This document shows positions 35,712 through 43,636 of a stretch of 64,000 nt of DNA, in pieces. This stretch comes from UBA1858 sp045105615. GTDB lineage: Bacteria > Pseudomonadota > Gammaproteobacteria > UBA4575. A program made the translations under genes and the position numbers. The number at the start of each line of letters is the position of its first letter. The stretch's first letter is position 1. The notes beneath the pieces are model-generated. The model had not been told where the DNA came from. It saw only the letters and a program-made list of their open reading frames with translations, and ran no database searches. The stretch covers positions 143,928-207,927 of the forward strand of contig JBGCDS010000007.1 in assembly GCA_045105615.1 (NCBI GenBank). Direction: 5' to 3'.

Positions 35712-35782
35712 TACATCACTTGCTAAATAGTGCGCCGTTGTACTTCTGTATATTTATTTTTCTAATATACTCAATATGCGAG

Positions 35783-35826
35783 TGTCTGCTTTCGACCCTT
35801 AGCAGACATTCACTTTATTAGTGAAT
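35783..35826 (+). repeat. Palindromic repeat copy 1 (two adjoining stem-loops)
   Basis: TGTCTGCT and AGCAGACA (35783-35790, 35801-35808) form a perfect 8-bp stem with a 10-base loop, and ATTCACT/AGTGAAT (35808-35814, 35820-35826) form a perfect 7-bp stem with a 5-base loop. The first stem-loop resembles segments at about 36356-36382 and 36811-36837. Each copy follows a different short gene. The second stem could also act as a weak terminator for the MBL gene. Confidence 0.5.
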
Positions 35827-35957
35827 CTGTGTCTCGATTTGACCATTTTCATATTTCTCCTACATATTGAAACTGTTATGGTAATCAATAAGATGTGCAG
35901 AGATATATGAAAATACTAATTCAACTATGCGGACCGAATCGCTCTGTTTAATAACTG

Positions 35958-35965
35958 TTATGTGT
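35958..35965 (+). repeat. Left box GTTATGTG of a cassette-like unit
   Basis: GTTATGTG lies 8 bases before the ATG of the 114-residue gene. It is the exact reverse complement of CACATAAC at 36321-36328, two bases after that gene's stop. In integron arrays, a GTTRRRY-type box precedes each cassette gene and its complement follows. The remaining attC features are not clear. Confidence 0.35.
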
Positions 35966-35973
35966 AACTAAAT

Positions 35974-36318
35974 ATGATCGGGTTATTTATAGGCGGGCTG
36001 ATTGCTATGCTTTTCCCTTTGCTTTGCATAATTGTTGTAGCCGAGAATTTTTTACCTTTTAAATATAGGCGTTTAGTATTTGTTGTTTCTGCAATGTTGT
36101 TGCTCACACCTTCTTGGGGGCCAGCAACTATAGTCTACATCCCAATACCATTTGGCATGTTGCTTAGCATTGGTATTTTTAGTGGCGAGCTACAAGAATT
36201 ATTTGATCTCGTTGCTTTATATGGCTGGTGGCATTGCATAGCTTTTTCAATTACTGGCATTCTTTCTTGGTTGATTTCCAGGCGGCTATTTAAACCTGAA
36301 TTCACTACTAATGCATAA
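35974..36318 (+). CDS. Small hypothetical membrane protein, cassette-like context
   Basis: This is a 114-residue protein with three hydrophobic helices (about 3-22, 32-64 and 78-100) and no family I recognise. The gene begins 8 bases after a GTTATGTG box and ends 2 bases before its inverted complement, with a GGACAT/ATGTCC hairpin just beyond. No ribosome-binding site or own promoter is obvious. Short unrelated genes closely packed between such boxes are typical of integron cassettes, so acquisition by transfer is plausible, though no integrase is in the window. Confidence 0.55.
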   Translation: MIGLFIGGLIAMLFPLLCIIVVAENFLPFKYRRLVFVVSAMLLLTPSWGPATIVYIPIPFGMLLSIGIFSGELQELFDLVALYGWWHCIAFSITGILSWLISRRLFKPEFTTNA

Positions 36319-36320
36319 TA

Positions 36321-36382
36321 CACATAACAAATTGCTCAACCAGGACATGCATAAATGTCCGCTATTGCGCCGGTAAGAGACA
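36321..36382 (+). repeat. Cassette-end-like element and palindromic repeat copy 2
   Basis: The segment starts with CACATAAC (inverse of the box at 35958), then ATTGCTCAACC, then a perfect GGACAT/ATGTCC stem (36343-36348, 36355-36360). From 36356 it continues as TGTCCGCTATTGCGCCGGTA, related to the repeats at 35783 and 36811. It could be a degenerate attC site. The expected closing GTTRRRY box is not evident. Confidence 0.35.
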
Positions 36383-36398
36383 AAATAGGAAATATACA

Positions 36399-36794
36399 GT
36401 GAAAGAAATTACGAGAATCAATCATCTTGGTTTAAGGGTTAAGGACTTAAATACCTCCAGAGCATTTTACGAGAAACTGGGATTCATATTTATAGCTGGT
36501 CCGGTTGGGCCGGAACCAGTTGCAATTATGGAGCACCCATCAGGCGTTAATATTAATTTCATTCTCAATGCGGATGTTGAATGTAAAGAGAATATTCTTA
36601 TGGATATTTCTAAAAAGCATACTGGCTATACTCATGTTGCATTAGAAGTGACTAGCGCAGAATCAGCATTAAGTTTTATCAAAGAACTGGGCATTACAAT
36701 AACAGAGGAGGTTGAATTCGAAGGCGCTAAATTCTTTTTCATAAGAGATCCCGACAGTAATGTTATCGAATTTCATCAACCGGCAAAAAATTAA
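36399..36794 (+). CDS. VOC/glyoxalase-superfamily protein
   Basis: The 131-residue protein is a single vicinal-oxygen-chelate domain pair: ITRINHLGLRVKDLNTSRAF at the start with the first metal-ligand His, GYTHVALEVTSAESAL in the middle and IRDPDSNVIEFHQP at the end, with the terminal Glu. Its reaction is unknown; relatives include glyoxalase I, fosfomycin-resistance proteins and dioxygenases. A GTG start with AGGA about nine bases upstream is used. VOC proteins are frequent in gene cassettes. The gene lies between repeat copies 2 and 3. Confidence 0.8.
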   Translation: MKEITRINHLGLRVKDLNTSRAFYEKLGFIFIAGPVGPEPVAIMEHPSGVNINFILNADVECKENILMDISKKHTGYTHVALEVTSAESALSFIKELGITITEEVEFEGAKFFFIRDPDSNVIEFHQPAKN

Positions 36795-36810
36795 CAAGCC
36801 AGAGCGTATA

Positions 36811-36837
36811 ACCGCTTTTGCGCCAATAACGGCCATT
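36811..36837 (+). repeat. Palindromic repeat copy 3
   Basis: ACCGCTTTTGCGCCAATAAC followed by GGCCATT matches copy 2 (36359 on) at CCGCT-T-TTGCGCC and shares the general shape of copy 1. It follows the VOC gene by 16 bases. Three copies after three successive genes suggest a dispersed element rather than chance. Confidence 0.45.
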
Positions 36838-36890
36838 AATTTAGAGCATTTAAATCTAAATAGTAATCTTTCAATACAAGGTGTTGCAAA

Positions 36891-37346
36891 ATGAATGAAT
36901 TACATCATCCTGTTTTTTATGCAGCTTTAATGTTGATTGCTGGATTGGGTATTCCTATTTTTGCGGCATTGAATGGAGGATTGGGAGCTAAATTCCATAA
37001 CCCTGCATTAGCAACAACGATATCGTTGTTAGTGTGTGTAGCTGCCTCTTTATGTTTTTTGTTTTTATCTCAAGGTGTCCCAAGGCTTGATCCAATATCG
37101 CCGGTTCCATTTTATTACTATCTCGGTGGTTTGTTTGTCGTGTTATATATTTTAGGGATAACTTGGGTTGCCCCGAGGTTTGGGGTTGGAAATGCTGTTG
37201 CATTTGTATTGTTAGGACAAATTATTTCGATGGCTATCATTGATCACTTTGGCTTGTTGAATGCCTTGCATCACCCAATATCCCTACAACGTTTTGTAGG
37301 TATTATATTTATGGTGATTGGTGTATTTTTAGCAGTGCGCCGATAA
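36891..37346 (+). CDS. DMT-superfamily membrane protein (YdcZ-like)
   Basis: The 151-residue hydrophobic protein has about five helices. FAALNGGLGAKFHNPALATT (about 24-43) and GNAVAFVLLGQIISMAIIDHFG (start and end shown by residues about 98-120) match the DMT/YdcZ-type transporter half-size family. Members often occur as dimers and export or import small metabolites, with substrates unknown. The gene ends 31 bases before the convergent moeA end, and a GGTCAG repeat lies in that gap. Confidence 0.7.
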   Translation: MNELHHPVFYAALMLIAGLGIPIFAALNGGLGAKFHNPALATTISLLVCVAASLCFLFLSQGVPRLDPISPVPFYYYLGGLFVVLYILGITWVAPRFGVGNAVAFVLLGQIISMAIIDHFGLLNALHHPISLQRFVGIIFMVIGVFLAVRR

Positions 37347-37357
37347 AAAATAAGCGA

Positions 37358-37375
37358 GGTCAGGCTCGAATCAAA
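37358..37375 (+). repeat. GGTCAG-type repeat between convergent genes
   Basis: GGTCAGGCTCGAATCAAA matches the copy at 15644-15661 at 16 of 18 positions, and both follow an A-rich AAAAAATA run. It occupies most of the gap between the YdcZ-like gene and moeA. This points to a dispersed repeat that settles at gene ends. Confidence 0.5.
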
Positions 37376-37377
37376 CC

Positions 37378-38667
37378 TTAAACAAACGAATCAAACGGCC
37401 AAATTTCAACTGTATCGCCAATTTTTACGCCATCGCTTTCCATGGGTAAAAAGATAAAGCAGTTAGCATCAGACATAGAACGTAATATTCCAGAACCCTG
37501 TTCACCGGTTCTGCTTACGCTATATTGACCATTTTCATCTAGCTGATAAGTGCCACGTTGGTACTCGACGCGTCCTGGGCGTTTGCGTAGCTGGCTTTTA
37601 GAGGTGGCTTGTATTTGTATGCGTGGTTTTGGCTCTTGCCCCATCATTTTTTCAATTGCGGCTTGTACGAAAATATAAAACGTCACCATGACAGACACTG
37701 GGTTGCCGGGTAGGCCAAAAAAGTAAGCATTTTTTACTTTGCCGAAGGCGAGTGGTCTTCCTGGTTTCATCGCAACTTTCCAGAAATTGACCTCGCCTAA
37801 TTTTTCTAATGTCTCTTTGACAAAGTCTGCGTCACCCACTGATACGCCACCTGATGTAATCACTATGTCAGCATTTTCTGAAGCTTCTAAAAAGGCCGCT
37901 TCAACCGCCTCGGGTGTATCACGTACAACGCCGAGATCATTTATTTCTACACCAATGCTAGTGAGCATGCTCCATAGGGTGTAACGATTACTGTCGTAGA
38001 TTTGGCCGACTTCTAATGGCGTGCCGATAGAAACCAATTCGTCACCGGTTGAAAAGAATGCTGCGCGTAATTTGCGAATAACTTTTATTTCACCAATACC
38101 TAATGATGCGATTAACCCTATATCGGAAGGATTTAAAAACTTGCCTGGGGTAAAAACAAGGTCACCCTCAGCAATGTCCTCACCTGCTTGACGTACGTTT
38201 TGATTGGCTTGCTGTTTGTTGTCTATGGTGATGAGTTTGTCATTGACCTGTACGTGTTCTTGCATAACAACTGTGTCTGTATCCGCTGGCATGACTGCGC
38301 CAGTCATAATGCGTACGCATTCGTTATCATTAACATTATCCTTGAATGGGCGACCGGCCCAGGCTGTACCAATGAGCTTGAACTGATTTGTTGCTTCGCT
38401 TGGGATGTCACTACTTTTTATTGCATAGCCATCCATTGCTGAGTTGGTATGACTAGGGACGTTAATGGTAGAACTAATATCTTCAGCGACAACTCTGTGT
38501 AACGCTTCACGTATAGGCACTACTTCAGTTTCGGTGATAGCGTTCATGGTATGTAGAATATGCTGTTGCGCAATCTGTGCATCCATTGAGGACGGATCAT
38601 AATCATCCATGCAGCTTGGGTCGTATTTTATTTTTTCGTCAGTCATAGTGGTTTTTTCGTTAATCAT
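37378..38667 (-). CDS. moeA: Molybdopterin molybdotransferase MoeA
   Basis: The 429-residue protein has the MoeA layout: N-terminal linker, NSAMDGYAIKSSDIP, RIMTGAVMPADTDTVVMQEH, then the MoeA/MogA domain with STGDELVSIGTPLEVGQIYD, VITSGGVSVGDADFVKE and FFGLPGNPVSVMVTF. It inserts molybdate (or tungstate) into adenylylated molybdopterin. A TupA-like protein at 18755 in the same window fits Mo/W use. Acidic extra residues at the N-terminus suggest the second Met (38646) as an alternative start. No other moa/mob gene is adjacent. Confidence 0.95.
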   Translation of the reverse strand: MINEKTTMTDEKIKYDPSCMDDYDPSSMDAQIAQQHILHTMNAITETEVVPIREALHRVVAEDISSTINVPSHTNSAMDGYAIKSSDIPSEATNQFKLIGTAWAGRPFKDNVNDNECVRIMTGAVMPADTDTVVMQEHVQVNDKLITIDNKQQANQNVRQAGEDIAEGDLVFTPGKFLNPSDIGLIASLGIGEIKVIRKLRAAFFSTGDELVSIGTPLEVGQIYDSNRYTLWSMLTSIGVEINDLGVVRDTPEAVEAAFLEASENADIVITSGGVSVGDADFVKETLEKLGEVNFWKVAMKPGRPLAFGKVKNAYFFGLPGNPVSVMVTFYIFVQAAIEKMMGQEPKPRIQIQATSKSQLRKRPGRVEYQRGTYQLDENGQYSVSRTGEQGSGILRSMSDANCFIFLPMESDGVKIGDTVEIWPFDSFV

Positions 38668-38684
38668 TGTGTGAATTCTACGTT

Positions 38685-38704
38685 ATTCCTGCACAGGCGG
38701 GAAT
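38685..38704. repeat. REP-like palindrome A
   Basis: ATTCCTGC-ACAG-GCGGGAAT forms an 8-bp stem with one G-T wobble. It resembles the common ATTCCCGC...GCGGGAAT repetitive extragenic palindromes of proteobacteria. A second palindrome of the same kind lies at 38790-38809. Confidence 0.6.
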
Positions 38705-38738
38705 CTAGCTAGTATTGATATAGGATGATCAACTTGAG

Positions 38739-38874
38739 TTGTGGCATTTACCTGAGGTTTGTCTGAGGCTGATATTTGAGTGCAGCTGGATTCCCGTCTT
38801 CACGGGAATGGCAATCTGGGTTGTGATATTTATCAGATGTTCGTCTGAGACTGATATTTGAGTGATAATGGATT
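38739..38874 (+). repeat. Tandem 54-base duplication between moeA and apbE
   Basis: The segments 38739-38792 and 38821-38874 are about 80 percent identical (43 of 54 positions) in direct orientation with an 82-base offset. They share GTCTGAGGCTGATATTTGAG or a one-base variant. The REP-like palindrome at 38790-38809 sits between them. The 257-base moeA-apbE gap is thus filled largely with repeats. Confidence 0.6.
38790..38809. repeat. REP-like palindrome B
   Basis: ATTCCCGT-CTTC-ACGGGAAT is a perfect 8-bp stem with a 4-base loop, of the same class as palindrome A 85 bases upstream. The pair looks like a REP doublet. No REP-associated transposase gene is in the window. Confidence 0.6.
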
Positions 38875-38924
38875 ATCTTCGTTGTTAAATGAGAATAATC
38901 CTGTTTGATGATTGTATAAGCTGA

Positions 38925-39902
38925 ATGATGAATAGAATTGTTTTAATTATTGTTGTATCCATTTGTGTCCTATCACCTGCATTGAGTTCGGAATGGGTAA
39001 TACGTGACGCCAATATCATGGGAACGACTATTCATGCAGAAGTGTGGCATGAAAAGTTAGCTGTTGCAGAAAAAGCAGCCAACATGGTCATGCAGACCAT
39101 GGAAGAGATAAATCAAAGCATGAGCCCCTATATAGAGAGTAGCGAATTGTCATTGGTGAATAGAGAAGCAGCTTCGAAAGCGCTGCTGATTAGTTCAGCA
39201 CTATATTCAGTGATTGATCAATCGTTAGGCTATTCGGCTAAAACCGCTGGTGCGTTTGATATCACTTTTGCCAGTGTTGGTTACTTATATGACTATCGAG
39301 AATCGATTCGTCCTGCTCAAGCGCAGCTTGATGAACATTTAGCTGGGGTGAATTTTCATCATATTGTGTTGAATGATTCTGATAAGACCATTCGTTTTCA
39401 GCAAGAAGGTGTGCGTATTGATTTAGGTGGGATAGCCAAAGGATATGCCGTGGATTTAGCTATAGAACGTGCGCAAAAGCTCGGTATTGAACATATTTCA
39501 GTTACAGCAGGTGGCGATACTCGTATATTGGGTGATCGCTTGGGTCGACCCTGGATAATTGGTATTCGCCACCCTATGAATAAGCAACAGGTCATTGCAA
39601 AAATCCCATTGGTTAATGAAGCATTGTCAACTTCTGGTGATTATGAGCGCTATTTCGACGAAGATGGCGTTAGATACCATCATATTATCGACCCAAAGAC
39701 GGGCGATTCTGCACGTTCTGTGCGTAGTGTGACTATATTAGGTCCGAGAGCAATCGATACGGATGCTTTATCCACCAGTGTGTTTGTTATGGGGCCGAAC
39801 AAAGGCCTGCAATTACTGGAATCTATGCAGGGTATTGAGGGAATTATTGTCGATAAGCTTGGTAACTTGCTCTTTTCTAGTGGGTTGCAGAACCTTGATT
39901 GA
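38925..39902 (+). CDS. apbE: FAD:protein FMN transferase ApbE
   Basis: The 325-residue exported protein has a signal peptide (NRIVLIIVVSICVLSPALSS) and the ApbE core: IRDANIMGTTIHAEVW, VRIDLGGIAKGYAVDLAIER, TAGGDTRILGDRLGRPWIIG and HHIIDPKTGDSARS, then DTDALSTSVFVMGP. ApbE splits FAD in the periplasm and attaches FMN to Thr/Ser in DxxTGA(T/S)-type motifs. It is 192 bases upstream of, and co-directional with, the multiheme/DUF3570 array. The DUF3570 product there contains a DSITGAS sequence that could be its target. It is not a lipoprotein by sequence. Confidence 0.93.
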   Translation: MMNRIVLIIVVSICVLSPALSSEWVIRDANIMGTTIHAEVWHEKLAVAEKAANMVMQTMEEINQSMSPYIESSELSLVNREAASKALLISSALYSVIDQSLGYSAKTAGAFDITFASVGYLYDYRESIRPAQAQLDEHLAGVNFHHIVLNDSDKTIRFQQEGVRIDLGGIAKGYAVDLAIERAQKLGIEHISVTAGGDTRILGDRLGRPWIIGIRHPMNKQQVIAKIPLVNEALSTSGDYERYFDEDGVRYHHIIDPKTGDSARSVRSVTILGPRAIDTDALSTSVFVMGPNKGLQLLESMQGIEGIIVDKLGNLLFSSGLQNLD

Positions 39903-40094
39903 GATCACAAAAATATTTCCTATGTATATTGTTTTTATTGAAGTTTTTTACAGAATTAAATTTGGCCCATCCATCTGAAGACGTTTGCCGTTTATCAACA
40001 TCGATTACTTCACACTCCATCTCTCCACAATAATCTCCAACATAAATAACTAGACTCCGTTCACGTAAATGGAGTTGTTTCGGAGAAGTCGGTC

Positions 40095-43055
40095 ATGGCA
40101 GTTAAATGGGCTAAATGTTTTCGCATAGGTATGTTCGCAATCGGTGGGGCAATTGCGATCTCAATCACAGGTTGTGGCGGTGGCGCTGGTGAAGAAGATG
40201 GGGTGCTTGTTAATGGCGATTTCCCAATTGTTTATGCGCAACGCAATACGGCTGCATTAGGTAATCCAACAGATGGTGTCCGTTTTTCACCAGGTGGTGA
40301 CCTATACATGAAGAATGTTTCGGCACCTCTTTCTGAATCAACCAACTTAACTGCGCCTTATACACAGGGGCAGGGTGATGTATCTGATCCAGAGGTTAAT
40401 TTTGATGCCAGCAAAGTTGTGTTTGCAATGCGAGGACCTAATGATGCGACATTTAATATCTGGGAAATAGATATTAATGCCAATACGATGACTCGACTAA
40501 TTCAAGACACTGCTGTTGCAGAATTAGCTAATGATGTTGATCCAGCATATCTACCTGATGGAAGAATTGTATTTTCATCAAGCCGACAGAAAACAACTCA
40601 ACAAAAAATGGCTGAAGAAAATGTCGAGCCGTATACATACTTAGATGAGTATGAGCGTGAAGAAACAATTGCATTGCATGTGTTTAATCCTCTCACTCAA
40701 GAAATTACACAAATTTCGTTTAACCAGAGTCACGATCGTAATGCCACTGTACTTAGAACCGGTGAAATTATGTATTCGCGTTGGGATCATTTTGCTAATC
40801 GAAATCACTTCCCTGTATTCTTTACTAACCCAGATGGAACAAACCTATTTGTAGAATACGGCGCATTTAGCCCAGGTAATAGCTTTTTACATCCACGTGA
40901 AATGCAAGATGGCCGCGTGATGACTTCATTAATGCCTTTGTCTGGCACTAATGAAGCGGGTGCAATTATGTTGTTAGATGTGAAAAACTACTCTGATGCA
41001 TGTGAGCCAGGTCCAGGTTTGCCACAAAACTGTAACGGTCAAACAAAAGTGCAACTTACAGACTTAACAGTTAACTTTGGTGATGAATTTTCTCCGGGTG
41101 GACGTTTTACAACTCCTTACCCACTATGGGATGGCACTAATCGCGCATTGGTATCATTTAGACCTGCACCACCAAATCCAACCATGGTGACGGATCCTAT
41201 GACAGGTGTTTCCGAAGCAGATCAAGGCACACCAGAATATAGTGTTTATATGATGGACTTGAGTAATAGAACATTACGTCCTGTGCATTTAGCATCAGCG
41301 GGTAAAGCATTGGTTGACCCGATTGCGATTCTTCCTCGTGGCTTAGGTGATACTCCTGCCATTATTGGAGATAGATTCCTTGACCCTACCTTAGCAGCTG
41401 AAGCTAATGGTTTAGGTGGTACCGGAATGGGTGTATTTAATGTACGTAGTGTTTATGACACAGACTCATTAGATATTATGGGCGACTCCGTGCTTGCACC
41501 AGGTGAAGTAATACCTAAAACAGTTAATGGTGAGCCTGATCTTCTGTTAATGAAAGATCCTAGTACACCTGAATTTGCGAATCGTGCTGCACGTTTTGTA
41601 CGTGTGACACGTGCCATACCAACACCGCCAGGCATGATTATGGATGCTATTGGTGAAAGTGAATTTGAGATGCAGGAGATTTTAGGTTATCAGCAAGTAG
41701 AACCTGATGGCTCATATAGAATAAAAGTACCTGCCGATTCTGCTGTATCAATGACAGTATTAGATGGGGAAGGCCGTGCATTCCAAACACATACAAATTG
41801 GTTGCAAGTACGCCCTGGTGAAGTACGAACATGTAATGGTTGTCATTCGCCAAGGCTTGCAACTGAACCATTAAATACAACGCCAATTGCAGGTAGTCAT
41901 GCGGTTAATATTAATAACTGGGCAGTGATTGCTGGCGAAACGATGGCTGATACAAAGAGTCGTAATGACCCAACTTCAGGTGACCTGCTGCCTAACATTA
42001 CCTATACGCCTGTATGGGCAGCAATTAGTGTAGGTGGAATACAGCAACAAATTATTTCATATGATGATTTGGATACACCTCCACCAGTAGCGCCAAATGG
42101 TCGTATACGTATTAACTATGAAGAGCATATTCAGCCAGTATGGGATAAAGCGCGTGCTGATGTATTAGGTGCATGTAGTGCCGCTGGTGCTATCAATGAC
42201 GGTGGCTGTACCTGTGTGAACTGCCATAACAATGCATTACTGGCCAACGATGCTGTTTCTGCCGGCTTGAATTTAGAAGGTGGCTTAGGTGGTCTTGGTG
42301 GAAGAATAATTTCATACGATCAATTGTTAGTGGGTACCTTTGAAAAAGATGTGCTTGGTCAGCCATTGCCACCAGTTGTGCAAGATGGCGAAGTCGTATT
42401 TCTACGTAATGAACCACTAGTATCCGTGGGTGGTTCGGCGAATAGTTCGCGCACTAGTCATTTAATTGAAACGATTTACCATAAGAAATTACGTGCCGAT
42501 GATGAGCACGTGTTAGGTGCGTTAGATCACAGTCTGTTTATCAATGCATCTGAAAAACGCTTGGTAACTGAATGGGTTGATATTGGTGCTCAATATATTA
42601 ACGATCCGTTTGAGTTGGTGGGTGGCGTTTATAAAGTAAAAGAAGATTTGCTTTCAAGCGTAGGTGTTAGTCAGTCCTTGTTTAACTCCACTGTGCATCC
42701 ACGATTAATGGCAGATTGTCAGTCATGTCATGCACCAGGTGAAGATGCTGACAATAGTGCAAACCCTTCTAGTGGACATAATCGTTTTGTATTAACTGGT
42801 AATCCTAGCGGTGACTTTAACGTGACTGTTTCTATGGTTAATGACCTGTGCACACCAGCGAACAATGATTTGCTGTTAAGAGCGATCTCAGACAGTGTCG
42901 CACCAAATCTACCGCATCCACAGGTGTTAGCGAATGTTAATAATCCGGCGGGGGCCACTCGACCGGTATTAATAGACACTAGTCCGAATAGCACTTATGG
43001 GGCGATATTGAACTGGATTAGCATGGGTGCTGCAAATAACCCAACTTGTATTTAA
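40095..43055 (+). CDS. HzsA-related triheme cytochrome c lipoprotein
   Basis: The 986-residue protein has a lipoprotein signal (lipobox ITGC, Cys about 28) and a long N-terminal beta-propeller-like region (PDGRIVFSSSRQKTTQQ, YPLWDGTNRALVSFRP). A middle region follows that resembles the hydrazine synthase alpha-subunit domain. Three c-heme motifs are CNGCH (580-584), CVNCH (707-711) and CQSCH (875-879). Proteins of this kind are found in organisms without anammox and have no known substrate, so hydrazine synthesis is not implied. A GGAG ribosome-binding site lies nine bases before the ATG. It heads the 17-gene array and is likely exposed on or near the outer membrane. Confidence 0.8.
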   Translation: MAVKWAKCFRIGMFAIGGAIAISITGCGGGAGEEDGVLVNGDFPIVYAQRNTAALGNPTDGVRFSPGGDLYMKNVSAPLSESTNLTAPYTQGQGDVSDPEVNFDASKVVFAMRGPNDATFNIWEIDINANTMTRLIQDTAVAELANDVDPAYLPDGRIVFSSSRQKTTQQKMAEENVEPYTYLDEYEREETIALHVFNPLTQEITQISFNQSHDRNATVLRTGEIMYSRWDHFANRNHFPVFFTNPDGTNLFVEYGAFSPGNSFLHPREMQDGRVMTSLMPLSGTNEAGAIMLLDVKNYSDACEPGPGLPQNCNGQTKVQLTDLTVNFGDEFSPGGRFTTPYPLWDGTNRALVSFRPAPPNPTMVTDPMTGVSEADQGTPEYSVYMMDLSNRTLRPVHLASAGKALVDPIAILPRGLGDTPAIIGDRFLDPTLAAEANGLGGTGMGVFNVRSVYDTDSLDIMGDSVLAPGEVIPKTVNGEPDLLLMKDPSTPEFANRAARFVRVTRAIPTPPGMIMDAIGESEFEMQEILGYQQVEPDGSYRIKVPADSAVSMTVLDGEGRAFQTHTNWLQVRPGEVRTCNGCHSPRLATEPLNTTPIAGSHAVNINNWAVIAGETMADTKSRNDPTSGDLLPNITYTPVWAAISVGGIQQQIISYDDLDTPPPVAPNGRIRINYEEHIQPVWDKARADVLGACSAAGAINDGGCTCVNCHNNALLANDAVSAGLNLEGGLGGLGGRIISYDQLLVGTFEKDVLGQPLPPVVQDGEVVFLRNEPLVSVGGSANSSRTSHLIETIYHKKLRADDEHVLGALDHSLFINASEKRLVTEWVDIGAQYINDPFELVGGVYKVKEDLLSSVGVSQSLFNSTVHPRLMADCQSCHAPGEDADNSANPSSGHNRFVLTGNPSGDFNVTVSMVNDLCTPANNDLLLRAISDSVAPNLPHPQVLANVNNPAGATRPVLIDTSPNSTYGAILNWISMGAANNPTCI

Positions 43056-43082
43056 ATATTAAATAGTTACGGAGAAAGTACC

Positions 43083-43613
43083 GTGAACAAGAAGCGGCGA
43101 TTTGCGTCGCTTGCTGCGGCGCTAATCATTTTAAATGGATGTGATAGCGTCTCTACTGAGGATGATCCCGGTAGTGTGGCTGATCTGTGTGATGTTGTAT
43201 TTAACCAATGTGTTAATCCAATACTGCAGAATTCTACTAGTGGTCAAGTTGGATGTGCTAGTTCATCTTGCCATGGGTTTGGTCCAGGACATACAGGAGG
43301 CGCATATTTTTTATATGAGTCTCCGAATCTAACCGAGTTAGCATTTAATTTTACGTCTACTCAGTCTTTTGTTAATCCAGCATCTCCTGCTCAAAGTAAG
43401 TTACTAGCTGAGCCTCTTATTGGTGACTCTGGAGTTGCATCTGTAGGCCCACATGTTGGTGGAGATATATTTCAAGCAACATCAGATGTTTGTTACCAGC
43501 AGTTACTGACTTGGGTGCAAACAAGTAATAGTGCTAGCTGTGCTATATCAACATGTAGACCGCCTCTAAGTACGCCGGTAGCTGCTGCCGAAGTCAACGC
43601 CTGCGGCATATAA
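43083..43613 (+). CDS. Small Cys-rich lipoprotein with CX4CH motif
   Basis: The 176-residue lipoprotein has lipobox LNGC (Cys20). The mature part has many cysteines, including CASSSCH at 58-64, a CX4CH heme-like motif, and further Cys near 36, 43 and towards the C-terminus. If heme is bound it is by a non-canonical motif; otherwise the cysteines may form disulfides. Such domains occur in planctomycete and myxobacterial multiheme proteins. A GGAGAAAG ribosome-binding site precedes the GTG start. It follows the triheme lipoprotein by 27 bases and is probably its partner. No named family recognised. Confidence 0.65.
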   Translation: MNKKRRFASLAAALIILNGCDSVSTEDDPGSVADLCDVVFNQCVNPILQNSTSGQVGCASSSCHGFGPGHTGGAYFLYESPNLTELAFNFTSTQSFVNPASPAQSKLLAEPLIGDSGVASVGPHVGGDIFQATSDVCYQQLLTWVQTSNSASCAISTCRPPLSTPVAAAEVNACGI

Positions 43614-43636
43614 AACTTTAGGAAATAATATTAAGC

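Noticed and set aside
40095..43055. Hydrazine synthase and anammox metabolism
   Set aside because: Only a single HzsA-like protein is present, without HzsB, HzsC or hydrazine dehydrogenase; the similarity is treated as a family relation only.
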